Shown here: piece after piece, positions 1 through 8,020 of the stretch
How the letters are laid out: each line of letters starts with the position of its first letter
Position numbering within the stretch: position 1 is the first letter of the stretch
From: Actinomycetales bacterium
GTDB taxonomy: Bacteria > Actinomycetota > Actinomycetes > Actinomycetales > Microbacteriaceae
Reading direction: 5' to 3'
Assembly (NCBI GenBank): GCA_015654475.1
Contig: JAATGV010000030.1
Span: 1-64,000 of the forward strand
DNA length: 64,000 nucleotides
Translations under genes and position numbers: made by a program
The notes under the pieces: generated by a model
The model's database searches: none
Told to the model about the DNA's origin: nothing
The model's input: only the letters and a program-made list of their open reading frames with translations

Positions 1-689
1 CACACGCGGGGGTGTTTCCAGACACCCCGATAGACCGTTCATCCGAGATAACTCTTCCCCGCACACGCGGGGGTGTTTCCGTGCATCATGACGACGGTCC
101 GGGATCGTGGGACTCTTCCCCGCACACGCGGGGGTGTTTCCTGAAGAAAGATTGTGCAGCGGTCGGGAACCCACTCTTCCCCGCACACGCGGGGGTGTTT
201 CCTGTTCGAATGAACCCTACGATTCGGCTACTTACTCTTCCCCGCACACGCGGGGGTGTTTCCGTATTGCGTACACCGATGGCGGCAGAAGCTGACTCTT
301 CCCCGCACGCGCGGGGGTGTTTCCACATGGTAGACACGATAGAGATAGGACAAGAACTCTTCCCCGCACGCGCGGGGGTGTTTCCGCGGCGATCGCCTGG
401 AAAGACCTGCTTGAGTCCTCTTCCCCGCACACGCGGGAGTGTTTCCCCCACGGATAGCGACGTGTGCGGCACAACTGCTCTTCCCCGCACACGCGGGGGT
501 GTTTCCATTGGCGACAAGTCGTATCGGTCCCGTTTCGGCTCTTCCCCGCACACGCGGGGGTGTTACAACGTGCAAATCTGTACCCTGGCAGACCGCGATC
601 TCTTCCCCGCACACGCGGGGGTGTTACCTACCGGTCAGCTCTCGCCTTCGACGACATCATCTCTTCCCCGCACACGCGGGGGTGAGCCC
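1..689 (+). CRISPR. Type I-E-like CRISPR array, leader-distal end
   Basis: Twelve 29-base repeats alternate with eleven spacers of 32 bases (one is 31), a 61-base period. The first repeat is cut by the window edge. Full repeats start at 52, 113, 174, 235, 296, 357, 418, 478, 539, 600 and 661. Each begins CTCTTCCCCGC and ends GCGGGGGTGTTTCC, with a CCCCGC/GCGGGG stem as in type I-E repeats. Repeats at 296 and 357 share one base change in the loop, and the one at 418 has a G-to-A in the stem. The last three (539, 600, 661) decay at their 3' ends (TGTTACA, TGTTACC, TGAGCCC). This marks the right side as the old, leader-distal end, so transcription is on the plus strand and the leader and cas genes should lie to the left, outside the window. 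No cas gene is visible here. Confidence 0.96.
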
Positions 690-928
690 GGAATCTAACT
701 GCTTGGCTGGATCGCATTGTTGTGTTCCGCTCACGGGCAGGACAAACTGCATCACACGAAAATGTGTGTTGCTTGTCTCTCTATGCATTTGTAACGAGAC
801 TCGGCACACGTCTGCGCACGATACGAAACTTCGATACTTTGAGAGACTTTGCCCGCGCCCGAGATGAGACACTGAGGTATCCGGGCCAGATAAACGTGTT
901 TGCTTTCGACATCCAACCCGGCCTCTGC
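690..928. other. Gene-free stretch after CRISPR array
   Basis: No convincing open frame, RNA gene or repeat was found between the last degenerate CRISPR repeat and the stop of the alcohol dehydrogenase gene. Confidence 0.5.
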
Positions 929-1945
929 TCACAGCAACACCGCCGCCCCCGCGAACGCTCCAGCCTTCAAGTCGGCGAGAGCCCGATCTGCCCGATTCAG
1001 CGGGTACCGAGTGGTCGTCACGCTCAATGGATGTTGCTCCGCGAACCGCAAAAACTCGACACCGTCGGCCCGGGTGTTCGAGGTGACGCTACGTACCTGC
1101 TTCTCGTAGAACAACTCGTTCTGGTAGTTCAGCATCGGCACGTCCGACAAATAAATGCCCGCAATCGACAACACTCCGCCCCGGTCGAGCGCCCGCAACG
1201 CAACCGGAACAAGCTCGCCTACCGGCGCAAACAGCACCGCGGCATCCAGTTTCTCTGGCGGTTCCGCGTAAGCGCCCTGAGCTGAGGCGGCGCCAAGTGC
1301 CAACGCGAGTTCCTGGGATTCCGACTCACGTGTCATCACGTGGATGCGCGCGCCAGCAGCCAGTGCGACCTGCGCCGCGAGGTGGGCTGAGCCGCCGAAC
1401 CCATAAATCCCGAGCCGCCATCCATCAGCTCTGCCAGACGGGAGGCCGGCCCGTTTCAACGCCCGAAATCCGATAATTCCGGCGCACAAAAGCGGTGCCA
1501 ACTGTTCATCGTCATATCCAGCGGGGAGGCGGTAAACAAAATCGGCGGGGGCCACCACAAACTCCGCATAACCGCCGTCCGCATCCCACCCCGTATACAA
1601 CGAGTTCGGGCACAAGTTCTCGTCTCCGCGCAGACAATATGTGCACACCCCACATGTGTGCCGCAACCACGCAACGCCCACTCGATCGCCTGCAGCAAAG
1701 CCAGTTACCCCAGCGCCCCATCCTTCGACAACACCCACCACCTCGTGCCCAGGGGTGACATGGGCATGGTGCACAGGCAGGTCGCCTTCCGTCACGTGCA
1801 GGTCGGTGCGGCACACACCGCACGCCAAAACCCTGATCAGCAATTCTCCGGGGCCAGGATTCGGGATCTCTTTTCCCACCCAACGGAGCGGTCCGGACTC
1901 GATTGGACCTGGACTGTCGACCTGCCATGCATGCATAAGTGCCAT
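929..1945 (-). CDS. Zinc-dependent alcohol dehydrogenase (AdhA-like)
   Basis: A medium-chain zinc alcohol dehydrogenase of 338 residues that would oxidise or reduce alcohols and aldehydes with NAD(P) in the cytosol. The N-terminal GroES-like domain has the catalytic-zinc motif CGVCRTDLH (Cys45) and GHE (His67, Glu68). The structural-zinc loop has Cys98, 101, 104 and 112. A Rossmann domain with YGFGGSAH follows. It resembles the AdhA branch of COG1064 in mycobacteria. I chose the ATG at 1945 over a 38-residue longer reading because the family starts close to the GroES fold and an AGGGAAG-like ribosome site lies about 9 bases upstream. It stands alone between the CRISPR array and an unrelated small gene, so its physiological substrate cannot be read from context. 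Confidence 0.9.
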   Translation of the reverse strand: MALMHAWQVDSPGPIESGPLRWVGKEIPNPGPGELLIRVLACGVCRTDLHVTEGDLPVHHAHVTPGHEVVGVVEGWGAGVTGFAAGDRVGVAWLRHTCGVCTYCLRGDENLCPNSLYTGWDADGGYAEFVVAPADFVYRLPAGYDDEQLAPLLCAGIIGFRALKRAGLPSGRADGWRLGIYGFGGSAHLAAQVALAAGARIHVMTRESESQELALALGAASAQGAYAEPPEKLDAAVLFAPVGELVPVALRALDRGGVLSIAGIYLSDVPMLNYQNELFYEKQVRSVTSNTRADGVEFLRFAEQHPLSVTTTRYPLNRADRALADLKAGAFAGAAVLL

Positions 1946-2119
1946 CGTTACCACTTCCCTATCCCGAGTGTATGCCTCTGGCCAGACTGCCAGGAAGGAG
2001 GCCGGGCAGTACCTCGTGTAAGGGAACTGACGGGGAGGCGGATGCAACCCTGCTACCAACCGATTCGAGCACGTAAATGCGTGCGCGGCCAGAGGATAGG
2101 TGCACTAGCAGGCGCCTGC

Positions 2120-2170
2120 CGCGATCCACATCCTGATCCTCACCTGACGCTCACCTGATCCTCACCTGGT
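2120..2170. repeat. Short tandem repeat around CTCACCTGATC
   Basis: The unit CCTGATCCTCACCTG occurs, with small changes, about three times in a row just downstream of the 58-residue membrane protein gene. It contains no open frame. Its role is unknown and it may simply be low-complexity sequence. Confidence 0.5.
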
Positions 2171-2175
2171 TCGAT

Positions 2176-2352
2176 TCACTTCGATTCGCGTTTGCGGCGG
2201 TAGGAGCGATACAGACCGAACGCGACAGCGAATGTCGCCAACGCCAGGCTCAGAAGGGACGCGGCGTTGGCATCGATAACCTCAGCAGCGCGCAGCACAA
2301 GAACGACTCCAAGCAACGCGAGAACGATCACTGGGCTCAACTTCAACAACAC
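2176..2352 (-). CDS. 58-residue two-helix membrane protein
   Basis: A small protein starting at GTG (2352) with a good GAGGAG ribosome site 6-8 bases upstream. It has two hydrophobic stretches, roughly residues 5-20 and 30-47, separated by a short polar turn (RAAEVIDANA), and ends in a very basic tail (YRSYRRKRESK). This predicts a helical hairpin in the cytoplasmic membrane with the basic tail inside. A longer reading from 2571 would run through a strong inverted repeat and has no ribosome site, so I reject it. The family is not recognised. The structured element at 2398-2521 lies in its 5' leader and may control it. Confidence 0.6.
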   Translation of the reverse strand: MLLKLSPVIVLALLGVVLVLRAAEVIDANAASLLSLALATFAVAFGLYRSYRRKRESK

Positions 2353-2397
2353 GAGAACTCCTCTGAGTGGTTGGCGGGCGTGTCTGAGCCTATCGAA

Positions 2398-2521
2398 AAT
2401 GCAGACGCCCCCAATCGGCGGGAGCAACGATCGAGGCGCGGGCCGCTCGCGGCCAATACCTAAGGGAGATCTGCTTGCCTGTGAGCAATCGTTACAGGCA
2501 TCGGGTGGGGGCGTCTGCATT
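2398..2521. repeat. 16-bp perfect inverted repeat enclosing two hairpins
   Basis: The 16-base arms at 2398-2413 and 2506-2521 (AATGCAGACGCCCCCA and its complement) enclose 92 bases. These hold two further hairpins: GGCCG/CGGCC around 2440-2453 and GCCTGT/ACAGGC around 2478-2500. The whole could fold as a Y-shaped, three-stem RNA of about 124 bases. It ends 45 bases before the GTG of the 58-residue membrane protein on the minus strand and lies about 280 bases before nrdD on the plus strand. It could be a 5'-leader RNA, or a non-autonomous mobile element with terminal repeats, although I see no clean target duplication. Confidence 0.6.
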
Positions 2522-2695
2522 ATGTCGAGCGCGCATCGACCGCACACGCTGGCGCACACGCTTGGGCGCACAAGCGGGCTAGCTCATCGTCCCTCCGATG
2601 GCGCCCCGCGCGGCGAAGCTGCGACTCGCGCCCGAATCCGACTAGTCGACACTCGACAAAAGCGAGCTCGCCGAGCTAACTAAAACTGTACGGAC

Positions 2696-2743
2696 ACACT
2701 ACATGTTGTGGTCGTGTCGCAGACCAACCACTAGGTATTGTGG
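2696..2743 (+). promoter_or_regulatory. Pair of NrdR boxes upstream of nrdD
   Basis: Two palindromic 16-mers lie 32 bases apart start to start: ACACTACATGTTGTGG at 2696-2711 and CCACTAGGTATTGTGG at 2728-2743. They match the known NrdR box pattern (ACACWATATATWGTGT-like) and the three-helical-turn spacing that NrdR uses. They sit 56 bases before the nrdD start, so they should mediate dNTP/ATP-dependent repression of the anaerobic reductase operon. Confidence 0.85.
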
Positions 2744-2799
2744 TTACACCAAGTCTTGCTTATGCATCCACTCACCCCTATCACGAGGAGAAACTCGCC

Positions 2800-4728
2800 A
2801 TGTCCGCGACCCCAAACACCCCACAACCAGCAGCAACCCCCCTCAACGTGGACGTTCGCGAGACCATCGGCGAGTACCTCGACCGCAGCGACTGGCGCAT
2901 CAACGCCAACGCAAACCAGGGCTATTCGCTCGGTGGCATGATCCTCAACTCCTCGGGCAAACTGATCGCCAACTACTGGCTCTCAGAGGTTTACCCAGAG
3001 GCCATCGGGGAGGCGCATCGCAATGGGTCGCTGCATATCCACGACCTCGATATGTTCTCGGGATACTGCGCGGGCTGGTCGTTGCGCACCCTTCTGCAAG
3101 AAGGCTTCAACGGCGTGCCAGGTCGCGTCGAGTCGTCAGCGCCCAAGCATTTCTCCAGCGCATGCGGGCAGATCGTCAACTTTCTCGGAACCCTGCAAAA
3201 CGAATGGGCAGGTGCGCAGGCATTCTCGAGCTTCGACACCTATATGGCCCCCTTCGTCCGGCTTGAGAACCTCACCTACGACGACATCTACCAAGATATG
3301 CAGGAGCTCATCTTCAACCTCAACGTGCCTTCACGGTGGGGCACCCAGACACCATTCACCAACCTCACCCTCGACTGGGTATGCCCCGATGACCTCGCAG
3401 ACGAACGCCCGATGATCGGGGGCAAAGTCGTCGATTTCACATACGGCGAACTGCAGTCCGAGATGGACATGATCAACAAGGCATTCATCGACGTGATGAC
3501 GCACGGCGACGATCAGGGCCGTGCCTTCACTTTCCCGATTCCCACCTACAACATCACCAAAGATTTCGACTGGGATGGCCCGAACGTCGACGCGCTCTTC
3601 GGCATGACAGCCAAATATGGGTTGCCCTACTTCCAGAACTTCATCAACTCTGACCTCGATCCGCACATGATTCGCTCCATGTGCTGCCGACTGCAACTCG
3701 ACCTGACAGAACTCTTGAAGAGGGGCAATGGATTGTTCGGGTCGGCTGAACAGACCGGCTCGCTTGGTGTCGTCACCATCAACTGCGCGCGTCTCGGCTA
3801 CGAGCACGCCGGAGACAAGGCGGGTCTGCTCGCCGCGCTCGATGAACTGCTTGAGCTTTCAAAGACCAGCCTTGAACTCAAGCGCGCGGTCATCGGGCAG
3901 CACATCGACCAAGGCCTGTTCCCATACACGAAGCGCTACCTGGGCAACCTCGACAACCACTTCTCGACCATCGGCGTCAATGGCTTGAACGAGATGGTCC
4001 GCAACTTCACAGGCGATCAGAATGACATCAGCAGCCTCGACGGTGAAGCTTTTGCACTGGAAGTGCTTGAGCATGTTCGCGCCCGGATGGTCGAATTCCA
4101 GGGAGCCACCGGCCACATGTACAACTTGGAGGCGACGCCGGCCGAAGGAACGACCTACCGCTTCGCCAAAGAAGATCGCAAGCGTTACCCCGACATCCTG
4201 CAGGCGGGAACGGCCGAAAACCCGTACTACACCAACTCATCACAGCTGCCGGTCGGGTTCACCAACGACCCGTTCGAGGCAATGGAACGCCAAGAGGCGC
4301 TGCAGGCTAAGTACACCGGTGGTACCGTCCTGCACCTCTACATGGGCGAGTCGATGTCGTCGTCCGAGGCGTGCAAAACCTTGGTTCGCCGCTCACTCGA
4401 ACGGTTCCGACTGCCATACATCACCATCACGCCGACGTTCTCGATCTGCCCGTCACATGGTTACATTTCGGGCGAACACCACTTCTGCCCCAGCTGCGAT
4501 GCAAAGCGCGGTACGTCGGCGTCGAGCCCGGCCGAGGATCGTCAGGAGTGCGAAGTATGGACGCGCGTCATGGGCTACTTCCGCCCCATGTCGTCCTTCA
4601 ACATCGGCAAGCAGGGCGAAGCTGCAGAGCGCGTGTATTTTGATGAGCGCGTTGCGCGCGAGGTGATGGATACGGCAACTGCGTCTGGTGCCACAGATCC
4701 TTCTCGCGTTGAGGTAGCCACGGCCTGA
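2800..4728 (+). CDS. nrdD: Anaerobic (class III) ribonucleoside-triphosphate reductase
   Basis: Makes dNTPs from NTPs without oxygen using a glycyl radical installed by NrdG. The 642 residues carry the YCAGWSL active-site cysteine segment (about residue 89), the HIHDLD and GQIVNFLGTLQNEWAGAQAFSSFDTY family blocks in pieces, a Cys pair in SMCCRLQLDL, a zinc site made by CPSHG and CPSC near residues 550-575, and the glycyl-radical region RVMGYF (probable Gly592). The start at 2800 has AGGAG nine bases upstream; a reading from 2740 would run through an NrdR box. Many NrdD proteins begin with an ATP-cone activity-control domain, but here the sequence goes straight into the catalytic part, so overall activity regulation by dATP looks absent. 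nrdG follows 317 bases downstream. Confidence 0.95.
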   Translation: MSATPNTPQPAATPLNVDVRETIGEYLDRSDWRINANANQGYSLGGMILNSSGKLIANYWLSEVYPEAIGEAHRNGSLHIHDLDMFSGYCAGWSLRTLLQEGFNGVPGRVESSAPKHFSSACGQIVNFLGTLQNEWAGAQAFSSFDTYMAPFVRLENLTYDDIYQDMQELIFNLNVPSRWGTQTPFTNLTLDWVCPDDLADERPMIGGKVVDFTYGELQSEMDMINKAFIDVMTHGDDQGRAFTFPIPTYNITKDFDWDGPNVDALFGMTAKYGLPYFQNFINSDLDPHMIRSMCCRLQLDLTELLKRGNGLFGSAEQTGSLGVVTINCARLGYEHAGDKAGLLAALDELLELSKTSLELKRAVIGQHIDQGLFPYTKRYLGNLDNHFSTIGVNGLNEMVRNFTGDQNDISSLDGEAFALEVLEHVRARMVEFQGATGHMYNLEATPAEGTTYRFAKEDRKRYPDILQAGTAENPYYTNSSQLPVGFTNDPFEAMERQEALQAKYTGGTVLHLYMGESMSSSEACKTLVRRSLERFRLPYITITPTFSICPSHGYISGEHHFCPSCDAKRGTSASSPAEDRQECEVWTRVMGYFRPMSSFNIGKQGEAAERVYFDERVAREVMDTATASGATDPSRVEVATA

Positions 4729-4750
4729 GCGCCAGAATGCGCGTGTGAGT

Positions 4751-4806
4751 GCGCGAAATCGTGGGCCACTTGTCGTATGTCGACAAGGATGTCTGCGATT
4801 TCGCGC
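4751..4806 (+). other. Nested hairpin between nrdD and nrdG
   Basis: An 11-bp stem (GCGCGAAATCG at 4751-4761 with its complement at 4796-4806) encloses a 7-bp hairpin (CTTGTCG at 4769-4775 with CGACAAG at 4781-4787). There is no U-run after it. It starts 22 bases after the nrdD stop, so it may be an mRNA 3'-stabilising or processing structure, or a weak terminator that lowers nrdG expression. The rest of the 317-base gap up to nrdG shows no gene. Confidence 0.6.
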
Positions 4807-5045
4807 GCTGCGGCACGATAGTCGTCGATCTTGGCGACCTGAGACGAGTCTTCTTGAGAAAGGCCTGCCCCAGGCATCCACGCGCCTCAAGCGAATCGAA
4901 AGAAAACAAAAGTGACTTTCGCGTACATAAAATATGCGAGATCCAAAAAAGGCCAGCACAGAGTAGCAATACGCCCTATGTGGGCAGGTGCACATCCTGC
5001 CATGTGCGAGACATCTATCGGCCTTGTTAGAGGTAACCAACAAAA

Positions 5046-5879
5046 ATGACTTCATCTGTAAGCGAGAGTACATTCGTGACCATGATCGACGAGGAAACTG
5101 CTCCAATCATTCACCGGCCTCGGTCGCAATCGGCGACAAGCCTGCGCATCGCGGGTCTCACGCCTATGTCCACCGTCGACTGGCCCGGCAAACTCGCCGC
5201 GACCATCTTCCTGCAGGGCTGCTCATGGGACTGCTTCTTCTGTTCGAACACTGAGCTGCAGGACCCACGTGTCTCCGGGGAAATTCCGTGGCGCGACGTT
5301 CTTGATTTTGCACGCAAACGCCGCGGTCTGCTTGACGCGTTTGTATTCTCAGGGGGCGAGCCCACCATGCAGCGGGGTCTGCTTGAGGCCATCGTGGCCA
5401 CGCGCGCGCTCGGCTTCAAAATCGGGTTGCATACCTGTGGGTCTTTTCCGACTCTCTTGAAGCGCGTGCTGCCGTATGTCGATTGGGTTGGTCTTGACGT
5501 GAAGTCGCTTCGACCTGAATACGTTGCCGTCACCGGGCGCGAGAAGAGCGACTCGGCGACATGGCGCAGCCTGGCGCTGGTTCTTGAGGAGTCGAACCGC
5601 CGACAGGATGAGCCGGGTTCTAGGCCGTTCACGTATGAAGTCCGTACAACGGTGCATCCGGGTGTGATGGGCGCCGAATATCTCGCCGAACTTGCCGAAA
5701 GCCTCGCTCACGAAGGAGTCACGACCTACGCGGTGCAAGATTTTCGGCCCGATGGCGTGCGCCAACCAATGCCACGGCGTGGCTTTTTGCACGACGCCGA
5801 TTATGAGGCTGTCGGCTCGGCTGATGTCAGCTTGATCAATCCGCAACTGTTCAAGAGCTTCGTACATCGCGTGCAGTAA
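5046..5879 (+). CDS. nrdG: Anaerobic ribonucleoside-triphosphate reductase activating protein
   Basis: Radical SAM enzyme that reduces S-adenosylmethionine and places the glycyl radical on NrdD. Residues 59-66 hold the cluster motif CSWDCFFC (CX3CX2C; Cys59, 63 and 66). The block FVFSGGEPTMQ follows (GGE, SAM binding), then the LDVKS strand. At 277 residues it is longer than E. coli NrdG (about 150) and belongs to the longer form common outside enterobacteria. The first 40 residues are polar and poorly conserved, so an ATG at 5082 is a possible alternative start. An AGAGG site lies 12 bases before the chosen ATG. Its order behind nrdD supports the assignment. Confidence 0.92.
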   Translation: MTSSVSESTFVTMIDEETAPIIHRPRSQSATSLRIAGLTPMSTVDWPGKLAATIFLQGCSWDCFFCSNTELQDPRVSGEIPWRDVLDFARKRRGLLDAFVFSGGEPTMQRGLLEAIVATRALGFKIGLHTCGSFPTLLKRVLPYVDWVGLDVKSLRPEYVAVTGREKSDSATWRSLALVLEESNRRQDEPGSRPFTYEVRTTVHPGVMGAEYLAELAESLAHEGVTTYAVQDFRPDGVRQPMPRRGFLHDADYEAVGSADVSLINPQLFKSFVHRVQ

Positions 5880-5918
5880 CCGGCACGCATCCCACCGATA
5901 GAGCGATCGTATATTTTT

Positions 5919-5951
5919 ACGTTGTTGTGAGAACAACGTTGTTGCGAGAAC
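5919..5951. repeat. 17-base tandem duplication after nrdG
   Basis: ACGTTGTTGTGAGAAC at 5919-5934 is followed one base later by ACGTTGTTGCGAGAAC at 5936-5951. The first copy can also fold (GTTGTT with AACAAC). It lies in the 279-base gap between the convergent nrdG and response-regulator genes. Its function is unknown. Confidence 0.5.
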
Positions 5952-6062
5952 GATGACCCTGCCGCAGTGCTCGCGGAACAAGCAAACAGCACCGTAGCCC
6001 CACTCGGCGCAACAAACATTTCCACTCGACTCACCCTCCCGCTGTGCAGACGCCTATGCCGG

Positions 6063-6144
6063 CGTTGAAGCTAACAGAGGAAATGCCGGCACGTGGGGAG
6101 AATACTGGCTCAGACCCCCAGCATTTCCTCTGTTAGCTTCAACG
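6063..6144. terminator. 24-bp perfect inverted repeat after the regulator operon
   Basis: Arms at 6063-6086 and 6121-6144 are exact complements (CGTTGAAGCTAACAGAGG and onward to ATGC). The 34-base loop itself contains a TGGGG/CCCCA pairing. It sits 15 bases beyond the stop of the minus-strand response regulator gene and between convergent genes, so a strong bidirectional transcription stop is the simplest reading. There is no long U-run. Its architecture resembles the inverted repeat at 9829-9905, at the other end of the same operon. Confidence 0.6.
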
Positions 6145-6158
6145 TCCGCCGGGTGCGG

Positions 6159-6788
6159 CTACAGAATGCCGCGTTCCATCGCGAGAGTGACGGCGCGGGT
6201 GCGGTCGTTGACGTCAAGTTTTTCGAAGAGGCGCAGCAAGTGCGTCTTCACCGTAGCCTCAGAAATGAACAGTCGGGAGGCAATCTGCGTGTTGCTCAGC
6301 CCATCGGACACCAGCCGCAGCACCTCGATTTCGCGCGGCGTCAACCGGGGGGCGGCAGGCACACGCACCCTCGCCACGAGCATCTCGGCGACAGAGGGAG
6401 CAAGTGCAACCTGGCCATCGGCCGCCGCCCGCACTCCCGCGATCAGCTCGTCTTTCGGCGCGGCCTTCAGCAGATAGCCGGTAGCACCGGCCTCGATCGC
6501 CGACAAAATGTCTTCGTCGGTTTCGTATGTGGTGAGCACCACGACCGTCACACCAGGAAACTCTGAATGGATGCGTGCTGTCGCGGCTACCCCACCCATC
6601 ACCGGCATCCGCAAATCCATCAGCACGACGTCGGCCTCAATCTGACCGAGCAACTGCAGCGCCTCAGCGCCGTTGGCAGCCTGTCCGACAACTTCGATGT
6701 CGTGCGCAGACGTAACGATCGAGACGATGCCTTCCCTGACGATGGGATGGTCATCAACGACGAGAACACGAATTGTGCCGCTGATCAC
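6159..6788 (-). CDS. NarL/LuxR-family response regulator
   Basis: Cytosolic DNA-binding partner of the histidine kinase encoded just upstream. Residues 5-120 form a receiver domain with the acidic pair Asp12-Asp13, phosphoacceptor Asp58 (VLMDLRMP) and Lys109 in LLKAAP. Residues 148-209 form a LuxR-type helix-turn-helix (LTPREIEVLRLVSDGLSNTQIA, in pieces). It starts at GTG, whose GTGA overlaps the kinase stop, so the two are translationally coupled. By analogy with DesK/DesR and similar pairs it probably controls the ABC exporter in the same operon. Confidence 0.93.
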   Translation of the reverse strand: MISGTIRVLVVDDHPIVREGIVSIVTSAHDIEVVGQAANGAEALQLLGQIEADVVLMDLRMPVMGGVAATARIHSEFPGVTVVVLTTYETDEDILSAIEAGATGYLLKAAPKDELIAGVRAAADGQVALAPSVAEMLVARVRVPAAPRLTPREIEVLRLVSDGLSNTQIASRLFISEATVKTHLLRLFEKLDVNDRTRAVTLAMERGIL

Positions 6789-8017
6789 TGTGGCAAGCCC
6801 CCAAGTGGCAGTTGTGCGACGGGCACCGCTTGTGCAGCGGGCAGGTGGATGCTCAATCGGGTCCCATCGTCGCCAGACGTGATCTTGAGGGTTCCGTTAC
6901 TGAGCGCGAGTCGGCTTGCGATGCCGGCCAACCCGTAGCCGCGCTCGGTCGCCGCGCTCACCTCGTCGGGAAAGCCGATCCCGTCGTCGGTGATGGCAAG
7001 AGTGATTCCGTCAACGGTAGTCACCTCGACGAGCACTGCTGCGGCCTGCGCGTGTTTGCGCACGTTCGCCAACGCTTCTTGCAGACAGCGCAACAGAACC
7101 ACCTGATCGGGCCGGTCGATGGCATCCAGTTCGCCCGAAATCTCTGTACCTACACGCAGGTCTGTCTCTTCGGCGAACCGTGTGCACAGCCGCGAAATCC
7201 GATCGGCGAGGCCGTCGGCGCCGACTTCAAGCCCGCGACCCTCGGCGATCAGCGACCTCGTCTCGGCGAGTGCCTGTCTTGCGGTGCGCTCGGCAAATGC
7301 CACGCTTGTGACCGCAGCCTCGGGGTTGGTGGCGACCTCTTCCTTTGCGCGCTCGGTCAGCATCACAACAGCAGTAAGGGTCTGGGTGAGGGTGTCATGT
7401 ATCTCGTGGGCGAAGCGCTCCCGTTCTCCGGCGGCTCCAGCCCGGCGATGAGCCTCGGCCAATTCTTTGCTGACCGAATCCAATTGTGCCTGCAGACGAC
7501 CTTTGGCAAGTGAAGCATCTGCGATCGACGAGATCCACGTGCCCATGGTCATACTGAAGGCAAGAGAGACCACTCCGCTTGTCAAACCGCTCCAAAAGAT
7601 GGCTGGACTCGTCTCGGCGACGGCCCGTATCGTGAACCCAATCACAACGGCGGCCGCCACAAGGGCGTTGACAACCCACGCCGTAGCGGCAAATTTTCGC
7701 GTGTGAGATCTTGTCCACTCCCACGCGTACGGATAAGCGACAGCTTGGATAATCGCCATCGTCGGCTGAATGGCACACAAGACAGCGACGGCGACGATGA
7801 CGATCGCAAGAAAAACGAAACTCGCCGGGCCAGGCCTAAACGCGCGCGAACCAAGAATCAGGGATCCGACAGCAAGCACCGCGAGGAAGGCATATCCCAC
7901 GGCGGCGGCAGATGGTGACACATCCGTGCTGACTGCCAGCAGAAGCGCAAGCAGTACGGCAGTGGCAGGGAAAACAATTCCCCACCATCCGCCGGGCACG
8001 AACTTGATGATGCGCAT
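6785..8017 (-). CDS. DesK/NarX-type sensor histidine kinase
   Basis: Membrane sensor of 410 residues. The N-terminal half (about residues 10-175) holds five or six hydrophobic helices with almost no outer loops, suggesting it senses membrane state or a lipophilic compound. A HisKA_3 dimerisation helix follows with the phosphorylated His in FAHEIHDTLTQTL (about residue 210). The HATPase domain has LQEALANVRKHA (N box) and DDGIGF (G1 box). It overlaps the response regulator gene by four bases and follows the ABC permease gene after three bases, so all four genes form one operon read leftwards. Confidence 0.93.
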   Translation of the reverse strand: MRIIKFVPGGWWGIVFPATAVLLALLLAVSTDVSPSAAAVGYAFLAVLAVGSLILGSRAFRPGPASFVFLAIVIVAVAVLCAIQPTMAIIQAVAYPYAWEWTRSHTRKFAATAWVVNALVAAAVVIGFTIRAVAETSPAIFWSGLTSGVVSLAFSMTMGTWISSIADASLAKGRLQAQLDSVSKELAEAHRRAGAAGERERFAHEIHDTLTQTLTAVVMLTERAKEEVATNPEAAVTSVAFAERTARQALAETRSLIAEGRGLEVGADGLADRISRLCTRFAEETDLRVGTEISGELDAIDRPDQVVLLRCLQEALANVRKHAQAAAVLVEVTTVDGITLAITDDGIGFPDEVSAATERGYGLAGIASRLALSNGTLKITSGDDGTRLSIHLPAAQAVPVAQLPLGGLPQ

Positions 8018-8020
8018 GGC

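Noticed and set aside
1-689. Self-targeting CRISPR spacers
   Set aside because: No spacer match was recognised elsewhere in the window by eye; a sequence search would be needed to settle it.
12-932. Several open frames of 60-230 codons on both strands over the CRISPR array and its right flank
   Set aside because: They are periodic translations of the repeats and spacers, with no start signals.
2353-2799. Cobalamin riboswitch before the ribonucleotide reductase
   Set aside because: No B12-box-like conserved core; the NrdR boxes account for regulation and class III reductase does not use cobalamin.
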